Assembly: GCA_007693875.1 (NCBI GenBank)
Contig: RECT01000290.1
Coordinates: 1 to 12,883 of the forward strand
Direction: 5' to 3'
DNA length: 12,883 nt
DNA from: Spirulina sp. DLM2.Bin59
Lineage (GTDB): Bacteria > Cyanobacteriota > Cyanobacteriia > Cyanobacteriales > Spirulinaceae
Shown: positions 7,006 to 12,883 of the stretch, piece by piece
Position numbering within the stretch: the stretch's first letter is position 1
Layout: each line of letters starts with the position of its first letter
Notes under the pieces: generated by a model
The model's input: only the letters and a program-made list of their open reading frames with translations
Told to the model about the DNA's origin: nothing
Database searches by the model: none
Program-made: the position numbers and the translations under genes

Positions 7006-8826
7006 CTAAACGCTGCCGTGGACTTCCGATCCCTTCGCCCGCGTTCCAAAGTACACCTTACCCCGTTGGGAATCCAAGGTCAGGATCGCCCCTTCCCCGA
7101 TTAATTCCGTGGCGTGCTTTAACCCGACAATCACCGGAATCCCCAACCGCAGCCCAATCACCGCCGCATGGCTGGTGAGGCTGGATTCTTCGGTAATAAT
7201 CCCCCCGGCTTTACGGATCACATCCACATAGTCGGCATTGGTGTGGGGAGCCACGAGGATTTCCCCAGGGCTGAAATTACCAATCTCCCGAGGATTGCGC
7301 ACCACCCGCGCCCGGCCCGTAATCGAACCTTCACCAATCCCCACCCCTTCACCCAGCACCGCCGTCACCACTTCCACCTTAATCAGATCCGTAGAGCCAG
7401 CGACCCCCTGCAACGTGCCAGCGGTGAGAATCACCAGATCCCCATCATGGAGCAGTTGCTTTTCCTGGGCCACATTCATCGCCGCCTGGAAGGTTTGGCT
7501 CGTGGAGGGTAAATCCAACACCAACAGCGGCCGCACCCCCCACACCAGTTGCAACTGCCGCGCCACATCCACATGGGGCGTGACCGCTAAAATTGGGGTA
7601 TGGGGGCGAAATTTCGAGACATTGCGGGCGGTGGCACCGGTTTTGGTGAGGGTCATAATCGCCGCTGCATCCAATTGCTGGGCAATGTGGCTCACCGCGC
7701 CGGAAATGGCATCGGGGATGGAGCGTTGGGGATTTTGGAAATGACGATGGGCGGGGGCCTCCTGCTCCACACAGAGGGCAATGCGGGTCATGGTTGCCAC
7801 TGCTTCCACGGGGTAGTTACCTACAGCGGTTTCATTGGAGAGCATGATCGCATCGGTGCCATCAAGGATGGCGTTAGCCACATCGGACACCTCCGCACGG
7901 GTGGGGCGGGGACTGTTCACCATGCTATCGAGCATCTGGGTGGCGGTAATCACGGGAATCCCTAAACGGTTGGCGGTGGCAATCAACCGCTTTTGATGGA
8001 GGGGAACCTGTTCGGCGGGGAGTTCTACGCCCAAATCTCCCCGGGCCACCATCACACCATCACAGAGGGCCAGGATCGTGTCCATCTGTTCGATCGCCTC
8101 ATGTTTTTCAATCTTGGCAATGACGGGAACGGATTTCCCTGTACTGGCGATCAGTTCTTTGATTTCAAGAATATCCTGGGGCCGTTGTACGAAACTGAGG
8201 GCAATCCAGTCCACCCCTTGATCGAGGCCAAACATCAGATCCTTGCGGTCTTTTTCCGTGAGGGCGCTGACGGTGAGGGAAACATTGGGAAAATTAACGC
8301 CTTTGTTATCGGAGAGCTTCCCCCCCACCACAATGCGGCAATGGAGTTCTTTGCTCTCCTGATCCACGGCATCGACGACCATTTCCACTTTGCCATCATC
8401 GAGGAGAATCATCGCCCCTGGGGGAACTTCGTCGGTGAGTTTGGGATAGCTGACGTAGGCGATTTCATGGGTGCAGGGGACAGGATGACTGGTGAGGATG
8501 AAGCGATCGCCCTTATTCACCTGCACCGGCCCTCCCTCAAATTTCCCGAGGCGGATTTTCGGCCCCTGGAGATCCTGAAGAATCCCCACCGGTTGATCCA
8601 ACTCAAAGGCGGTTTGGCGAATCAAACGCACTGCCCGATGATGATCTGCGTGGGTACCGTGGGAAAAATTGAGCCGTAATGTGTTGGCCCCAGCCTCAAT
8701 CAGTTCCCGCAGAACATCGGGTTCAAGGGTAGCGGGGCCAACGGTGGCCACAATTTTCGTCCGGCGTGGCGAAGGGTTCGAGCGGCTTACGCCAGCGGTG
8801 AGCGCATCAACGGGCAGGTCCATCAT
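7006..8826 (-). CDS. pyk: pyruvate kinase with C-terminal PEP-utiliser (phosphohistidine) domain
   Basis: Final step of glycolysis: PEP + ADP to pyruvate + ATP, in the cytosol. 606 residues from the ATG at 8826. The TIM barrel shows RTKIVATVGPA (22-32), RLNFSHG (51-57), catalytic Lys238 in IAKIE, VARGDLGVE (260-268) and TATQMLDSM (294-302). The B domain lies at about 93-190 and the allosteric C domain at about 370-490. An extra domain at about 500-595 (GRARVVRNPRE, then TSHAAVIGLRLGIPVIVG with His553) matches the PEP-utiliser mobile domain found in Bacillus-type and cyanobacterial enzymes. Lys90 in GPKIR occupies the position that marks potassium-independent kinases, where K+-dependent ones have Glu. 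A longer frame begins with GTG at 8889 and adds 21 residues; neither start has a good Shine-Dalgarno, so the start is uncertain. It follows the GGDEF/EAL gene by about 119 bases. Confidence 0.95.
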   Translation of the reverse strand: MMDLPVDALTAGVSRSNPSPRRTKIVATVGPATLEPDVLRELIEAGANTLRLNFSHGTHADHHRAVRLIRQTAFELDQPVGILQDLQGPKIRLGKFEGGPVQVNKGDRFILTSHPVPCTHEIAYVSYPKLTDEVPPGAMILLDDGKVEMVVDAVDQESKELHCRIVVGGKLSDNKGVNFPNVSLTVSALTEKDRKDLMFGLDQGVDWIALSFVQRPQDILEIKELIASTGKSVPVIAKIEKHEAIEQMDTILALCDGVMVARGDLGVELPAEQVPLHQKRLIATANRLGIPVITATQMLDSMVNSPRPTRAEVSDVANAILDGTDAIMLSNETAVGNYPVEAVATMTRIALCVEQEAPAHRHFQNPQRSIPDAISGAVSHIAQQLDAAAIMTLTKTGATARNVSKFRPHTPILAVTPHVDVARQLQLVWGVRPLLVLDLPSTSQTFQAAMNVAQEKQLLHDGDLVILTAGTLQGVAGSTDLIKVEVVTAVLGEGVGIGEGSITGRARVVRNPREIGNFSPGEILVAPHTNADYVDVIRKAGGIITEESSLTSHAAVIGLRLGIPVIVGLKHATELIGEGAILTLDSQRGKVYFGTRAKGSEVHGSV

Positions 8827-8920
8827 TGGGAGGCTTTCAAAAGAGAAGTGCAGCGGTTGACAAAGGGAGGATAGAGGGGAACATTTCACTCATAGACCGT
8901 TATGGTCGCATGAATTGACA

Positions 8921-8939
8921 GGCTTATGCCACAAAAGCC
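8921..8939 (-). other. small hairpin between the GGDEF/EAL gene and pyk
   Basis: GGCTT/AAGCC 5-bp stem with a nine-base loop, just after the GGDEF/EAL stop codon (8948-8946). On the minus strand it is followed by TGTCAATTC, not a T-run. Too weak to call a terminator. The rest of the gap to 8826 shows no clear promoter. Confidence 0.2.
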
Positions 8940-8945
8940 GCCGCC

Positions 8946-11900
8946 TTAATTGGAAGAACTGGGGCTAGGGGAAATAATCGCCCCTCTTTGTAGCAATTCC
9001 GTCGCTGCCTGGGCACTCAAGGGACGGGAGAAGAGGTAGCCCTGGCCTAATTCACATTCTAGGGCTTGGAGCCATTGCAACTGTTGGGGGTTTTCAATGC
9101 CTTCGGCGATCGCCTGTAACTCCAAGACATTACTCAGGGCAATGATTAACTCAGCAATCACCTGATTTTTCGATCCCGCCTGCATCTGTTCGACAAAGGT
9201 GCGGTCAATTTTGAGAAAATCCAAGGGTAATTGGTAGAGATAACTGAGGGAAGAGTAGCCGGTGCCAAAGTCATCAATACTAATTTGAATACCCTTGGCG
9301 CGGATTTGTGTCAGGAGCGCACAGGTGCCAGCGACATTTTGCACCAGCATACTCTCTGTAATTTCAAGGGTGAGATCTTCACAGCGAATCCCCGTGGTGG
9401 TGATCACCTCGTCAATTTGCTGCATGAGGATTGATTCTTGCAGTTGTTTGAGGGATAAATTAACGCTCATTTTGAGCTGATAGGTGAATTGTTGTTGCCA
9501 TTGGGCCAGTTGTTGGCAGGCGGTGGCCAAAATCCAGGCGCCAATGGGGATAATGAGGCCGGTTTCTTCAGCAATACTGATGAATTGATCCGGCGGAATC
9601 ATCCCCCGGCCAGGGTGTTGCCACCGCACCAACGCTTCAAACCCAATGATCTCCTGACTAGCCAGGGAAACGATAGGTTGATAAAACAGGAGTAATTGTC
9701 CCCGTTCTAGGGCTTTGCGGAGATCATTTTCCAGTTGCAGACGGTTGATCACCTGCAGGTGCATGGCGGGGTCAAAAATGGCATAGCGCGATCGCCCCGC
9801 TAATTTGGCTCGATACATGGCAATGTCTGCATTACGGATTAAATCATCAGCTTTGAGTAAGGTGCGATCCCAGAGGGCAATCCCAATACTGGTGCTGATG
9901 AAAATATCCCGATCCCCAAAGACAAGGGGCGATCGCAGGTTTTTCAAAATCTGTTCCGCCAACTGAATAGCCGTTTCAAGATTATCTAAATCCTCCAGGA
10001 GAATAATAAACTCATCCCCCCCTAACCGAGAAACAAAATGGTTAACACCCATCAGCAATTGCAGTTGATTGGCAATGGCCACTAACAACTGATCCCCCAT
10101 GAGATGGCCAAGGCTATCATTAATTACCTTGAACTGATCTAAATCGAGAAACAAGACGCCAAACAAAAAATGAGGCTCTTCTTTAGCCCGGCGCTCCGCC
10201 TGACTGAGTCGCTCCATCAAAAAACTGCGATTCGGCAGCCCCGTTAAGGCATCATGATGGGCATCATAGCGGAGTTGCTCTTCGATTTTAATCCGATCGC
10301 TCACCTCCCTAGAGGTGCTTTGGATATGGCGAATTTGGCCCAGGGGATCCGATAAACACTTTGTGAAGGTTTCCAGCCAAATATATTCACCGGATTTTTT
10401 ACAGATTCGATAGGTAATCGGCACCGGTTTGCCCACAATATGGGGACGGCAAAAGGCTTTTTTGACGCGCCCGCGATCTTCGGGATGACAAAAGTTATAA
10501 AAGTTACGCCCCAAGAGTTCATTGGGATGATAACCCAGCATCAGGATACTCGAGGGGGTGACGTAGAGATAATGACCCTCAGGGCCATGGATACAAACCA
10601 AATCGCTCATATTTTCCGACACCAGCCGAAAACGGGCTTCACTTTCCGCCAGATTAAATTCCGCCTGTTTGCGATCGGTAATATCATCAACAATACCCAC
10701 CATGAGCTGGGATTGTTGTTGTAGATTTTGAATTCGTGATCCGGTAATTTCGACCCAAATTTGTGAGTGATCCTTACGGATATAGCGTTCTTCTTGAATA
10801 AAACAATGGGTATTGCCCGCCATAATATCAGCTAATTGTTGGGTGTGGCGCTCGCGATTCGTACCATCGGTGAGGTCGAGCCAGTTCATACTCTGCAATT
10901 CTTCGGGACTATAGCCGGTGATTTCACAATATTTGTGATTCACTCGCAATAGCTGTCCTTGGGCATCACAAAAAATAATCCCCACCCGCACCTGTTCAAA
11001 GAGGGAACGGAAGAGCATTTCACTTTCCTGTAATGCGGTTTCTGCTTGTTTCAGGGCAGTGATATCTCGCCCGACAGACTGCAATTCCACGAGGTTTCCT
11101 GCGGCATCGAAAATACCCTGATTGAGCCATTGCGTCCATCCTGTTTGGCCGTCCTGACGGCGATCGCGGTTGACGGCCATAAAGGTGGGATGGTCTGGGG
11201 TCAATTGGGCTAACCGCTCTAGGGTTTGTTCTCGATTCAAATCCCCCCCATGGGCATAATCAACCCATTTGCGGCCGATAATTTCTGTCAATGTCACCCC
11301 TAACATTTGGCAAAGGGATTCATTGGCAAAGGTAATCGTTGTATCAGGGAGCGATCGCAGCAAAAAATCTGTTTGGGTCTCCACCATCTGGCGATAGCGA
11401 GATTCACTCTGCTGTAATGCCAGTTCCGCCGCATAGCGTTCCGCTTGGATGCGATGGCGATCGCTCACATCCAAAATGAGGGTATCCCAAATCACATCAC
11501 CCTTTTCATACCGTTGGGGGCGACCCGCCGCCTCTAGCCATTTCAACTGACCCGAAGGGGTGATAATCCGCCATTGCCAAGACCAAGGCTGAAGCGTTTG
11601 GGCGGAATCCTGCACTGATCGCTCCATGGCCTGGCGGTCTTCGGGATGAACCATCTGCCACAACACCGAAGCATCGTTAATCACCACCGCCGGATCCACC
11701 TCCCACAGTTCTTGACAACCGGAACTCATATAAATCACAGCATCGGAGCCATCAGGGTATAACACATAGCGAAAAATTGCCCCCGGCACATTGGCGGCCA
11801 TATTCTGAAACCGCGCCTCACTCTCTCGCAGGGCTATTTCCACCTGCTGACGCTGACGGATTTCTCGCCTTAATAATCGATTCCAGGCCAGGCTCGCCAG

Positions 11901-12734
11901 TAAACCAGCAATGGGCAAAATGATAATCAGATAAAGTAAAAATTCCCGCACCGTCAGTTTAACCCGTTTGTTCTCTGGCTCTAGCCACGCTGCTAATGCT
12001 TGATAATAAACTGAATTTTTATCTTGTTTGAATTGCTGAAGATAAAGATCTAAAGTATCGAGGCGGTGGCGATCGCCGCCCTGGGCAGTAATAAAATGCA
12101 GATGGGACGCTTCCACTAAGATATTCGTGGGGATTACAGCGTAATCATCCTTGAACTGGGCCCCGAAGAACCGATTCACCACCCCCGCATCCACTGCACC
12201 CTCCGCAATCAAGGCAAACACCTCGGAAAAGCTATCCACCTCCACTAATGTCGGGGCCACATCAAACATCGCCGCCCGCTCTGCCAGGACTGCCTTTTGG
12301 ATGCTGCCCCGCAGGACGGCAACCCGCTTGTTATTGAGGTCAAGGAGGGAATTGAGGGGTTGGTCTCGGGAAGCATAAACTACGGACCAACTGGCTAACA
12401 CCACTTCATCGTTAAAGGCAAAGCGGCGATCGCGCTCTGGGGAATAGGCCACATCCATCATCAAATCCAGTTCCCCCGCCTCAACGGCCTTTAAGCAGGC
12501 TTCCCATTCACAGGGGATATATTCCAGTTGCCAAGCCTCAGCAGTGGCGATCGCTGCCAAAATATCCACCCAAAACCCCGCTGGTTTTCCCTGGGCATCG
12601 CGGAATATTTTGGGCTCATTTTGATAAATTCCCACCCGAATTCTATCCTGTGTCCCTTGCAGAGCAACAGCTTCACAGGATATCGATAAATCGATCAACA
12701 GGCCAAAACCGAGAATAATAAGGAGCGATTTCAT
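8946..12734 (-). CDS. periplasmic-sensor, 4xPAS, GGDEF-EAL cyclic-di-GMP protein
   Basis: A membrane-anchored sensor of 1262 residues predicted to make and/or break cyclic di-GMP. Order: signal sequence (1-25, hydrophobic core SLLIILGFGLLIDL); SBP_bac_3 ligand-binding domain (about 32-252, RIRVGIYQNEPKIF onward), predicted periplasmic; membrane helix (about 264-285); four PAS/PAC units (about 303-428, 440-562, 566-690, 694-815), each opening with a variant of ESEARF; GGDEF (about 820-985); EAL (about 1000-1250). GGDEF is intact at 905-909, with metal-site Asp864 and IND (871-873). The RxxD inhibitory site is absent (GVNH at 896-899). EAL has EALVRW (1033-1038), Asn1092, Glu1124, DDFGTGYSS (1154-1162), Lys1175 and Glu1211, so phosphodiesterase residues are present. 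AAGGAG 6 bases before the ATG at 12734 fixes the start. Nine HIP1 sites. Ligand unknown; SBP_bac_3 relatives bind amino acids. Confidence 0.93.
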   Translation of the reverse strand: MKSLLIILGFGLLIDLSISCEAVALQGTQDRIRVGIYQNEPKIFRDAQGKPAGFWVDILAAIATAEAWQLEYIPCEWEACLKAVEAGELDLMMDVAYSPERDRRFAFNDEVVLASWSVVYASRDQPLNSLLDLNNKRVAVLRGSIQKAVLAERAAMFDVAPTLVEVDSFSEVFALIAEGAVDAGVVNRFFGAQFKDDYAVIPTNILVEASHLHFITAQGGDRHRLDTLDLYLQQFKQDKNSVYYQALAAWLEPENKRVKLTVREFLLYLIIILPIAGLLASLAWNRLLRREIRQRQQVEIALRESEARFQNMAANVPGAIFRYVLYPDGSDAVIYMSSGCQELWEVDPAVVINDASVLWQMVHPEDRQAMERSVQDSAQTLQPWSWQWRIITPSGQLKWLEAAGRPQRYEKGDVIWDTLILDVSDRHRIQAERYAAELALQQSESRYRQMVETQTDFLLRSLPDTTITFANESLCQMLGVTLTEIIGRKWVDYAHGGDLNREQTLERLAQLTPDHPTFMAVNRDRRQDGQTGWTQWLNQGIFDAAGNLVELQSVGRDITALKQAETALQESEMLFRSLFEQVRVGIIFCDAQGQLLRVNHKYCEITGYSPEELQSMNWLDLTDGTNRERHTQQLADIMAGNTHCFIQEERYIRKDHSQIWVEITGSRIQNLQQQSQLMVGIVDDITDRKQAEFNLAESEARFRLVSENMSDLVCIHGPEGHYLYVTPSSILMLGYHPNELLGRNFYNFCHPEDRGRVKKAFCRPHIVGKPVPITYRICKKSGEYIWLETFTKCLSDPLGQIRHIQSTSREVSDRIKIEEQLRYDAHHDALTGLPNRSFLMERLSQAERRAKEEPHFLFGVLFLDLDQFKVINDSLGHLMGDQLLVAIANQLQLLMGVNHFVSRLGGDEFIILLEDLDNLETAIQLAEQILKNLRSPLVFGDRDIFISTSIGIALWDRTLLKADDLIRNADIAMYRAKLAGRSRYAIFDPAMHLQVINRLQLENDLRKALERGQLLLFYQPIVSLASQEIIGFEALVRWQHPGRGMIPPDQFISIAEETGLIIPIGAWILATACQQLAQWQQQFTYQLKMSVNLSLKQLQESILMQQIDEVITTTGIRCEDLTLEITESMLVQNVAGTCALLTQIRAKGIQISIDDFGTGYSSLSYLYQLPLDFLKIDRTFVEQMQAGSKNQVIAELIIALSNVLELQAIAEGIENPQQLQWLQALECELGQGYLFSRPLSAQAATELLQRGAIISPSPSSSN

Positions 12735-12740
12735 CAAAAA

Positions 12741-12746
12741 CTCCTT
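12741..12746 (-). promoter_or_regulatory. strong Shine-Dalgarno of the GGDEF/EAL gene
   Basis: AAGGAG on the minus strand, followed by TTTTTG and the ATG at 12734. It is the best ribosome binding site in the window and rules out the longer TTG-initiated frame to 12788. Confidence 0.85.
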
Positions 12747-12753
12747 GTGGAAA

Positions 12754-12779
12754 CCCCCACCTCGCACCGCAGGTGGGGG
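12754..12779 (-). other. 9-bp perfect hairpin immediately upstream of the GGDEF/EAL ribosome binding site
   Basis: On the minus strand CCCCCACCT, loop GCGGTGCG, AGGTGGGGG, then TTTCCACAAGGAG. The stem is GC-rich with no mismatch and ends 7 bases before the AAGGAG motif. It may be a terminator of an upstream gene (only three T follow), a 5'-leader structure affecting ribosome access, or the end of a mobile element. Only the structure itself is certain. Confidence 0.5.
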
Positions 12780-12790
12780 AGGAAACAAGC

Positions 12791-12821
12791 GTCAGGCAGC
12801 GGGGTTAAATGCCCCACTGAC
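12791..12821 (-). other. second hairpin upstream of the GGDEF/EAL gene
   Basis: GTCAG/CTGAC (12791-12795, 12817-12821) encloses GGGG/CCCC (12801-12804, 12812-12815) with a 5/1 internal loop and a seven-base terminal loop. It is separated by 11 bases from the 12754-12779 hairpin, forming a tandem pair. Weaker stem, so lower confidence. Confidence 0.35.
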
Positions 12822-12883
12822 TGACAATCTCTGCGGGCAACTGACTAAAATACCCGTGGCGCGATAGAGTAGCTCAACCTTGG
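12792..12883 (-). other. window-edge stretch with a frame open to the edge, identity unknown
   Basis: On the minus strand one frame is open from the right edge (29 codons ending in SGAFNPAA) and stops at TGA 12794-12792. A second frame gives 22 codons ending QLPAEIVSQWGI, with TAA at 12807-12805 and an in-frame TGA at 12876-12874. Either could be the last residues of an upstream gene, or neither may be coding. I do not recognise either peptide. Confidence 0.2.

Larger units (their letters stand above)
520..12554. repeat. HIP1 octamer (GCGATCGC), 19 dispersed copies
   Basis: First bases at 520, 803, 2625, 3160, 3624, 3742, 4700, 6320, 6707, 8503, 9106, 9788, 9929, 11160, 11351, 11457, 12069, 12426 and 12547. 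About 0.2 copies are expected by chance. HIP1 over-representation is a known hallmark of many cyanobacterial genomes. All copies lie inside genes: 2 in urtC, 1 in urtE, 3 in DUF362, 1 in SLC13, 2 in the epimerase, 1 in pyk and 9 in the GGDEF/EAL gene. None is in urtD or in any intergenic gap. Confidence 0.95.

Noticed and set aside
7238..7744. 168-codon open frame on the plus strand
   Set aside because: Antisense shadow of pyruvate kinase; the kinase motifs on the minus strand fully explain the coding signal.
7993..8679. 228-codon open frame on the plus strand
   Set aside because: It lies wholly antisense to pyruvate kinase, has a His/Gly-rich composition from the reverse frame, and matches no family I know.
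12747..12786. CRISPR-repeat-like hairpin flanked by GTTTCC
   Set aside because: Only one copy is present, with no second repeat or regular spacer within the window.
12735..12788. N-terminal extension of the GGDEF/EAL protein from TTG at 12788
   Set aside because: It would run through the GC-rich hairpin, and a strong AAGGAG sits correctly before the ATG at 12734, which also begins a good signal sequence.
1..12883. Novel defence or mobile multi-gene system
   Set aside because: Every large gene belongs to a recognisable housekeeping, transport or signalling family; no nuclease, toxin, transposase, integrase or phage gene is visible.

Overview
The window looks like ordinary chromosomal DNA of a cyanobacterium. 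The best evidence is the highly iterated palindrome HIP1 (GCGATCGC), of which I count 19 copies in 12.9 kb against about 0.2 expected by chance. The gene families agree: a urea ABC transporter of the urt type, a pyruvate kinase with an added PEP-utiliser domain, and a multi-PAS GGDEF/EAL sensor with a periplasmic domain. I cannot name a genus from the sequence.

Left part, plus strand (1-4007): the 3' end of a urea uptake operon, running urtC (cut by the window edge), urtD and urtE. These are one inner-membrane permease and the two ATPases. urtA and urtB would lie upstream, outside the window. UrtD carries about 130 extra residues that resemble a TerB domain, which is the most unusual protein feature here. 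After urtE comes a 153-base gap with overlapping inverted repeats that could form two mutually exclusive hairpins, then a DUF362 gene without a ferredoxin domain.

Middle (4008-4119): a short convergent intergenic region with a 12-bp perfect inverted repeat that resembles a small MITE-like element or a bidirectional terminator.

Right part, minus strand, in transcription order from 12734 down to 4120: a 1262-residue periplasmic-binding / 4xPAS / GGDEF / EAL protein, pyruvate kinase, a UDP-glucuronate 4-epimerase-like SDR enzyme, and an SLC13-type anion permease with two RCK_C domains. The epimerase and permease are tightly coupled, because the permease ribosome binding site overlaps the epimerase stop codon. 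The other gaps (68 and about 119 bases) are wider, so one operon is not certain. A pair of hairpins lies just upstream of the sensor gene.

Functionally the window combines nitrogen (urea) import, central carbon flux (PEP to pyruvate), surface polysaccharide precursors, anion transport and c-di-GMP signalling. I see no RNA genes, CRISPR array, insertion sequence with transposase, phage genes or defence cluster. I found no convincing new multi-gene system; the leads worth checking are the UrtD-TerB fusion, the alternative hairpins at 2912-2993, the small element at 4035-4092 and the structured leader at 12754-12821.
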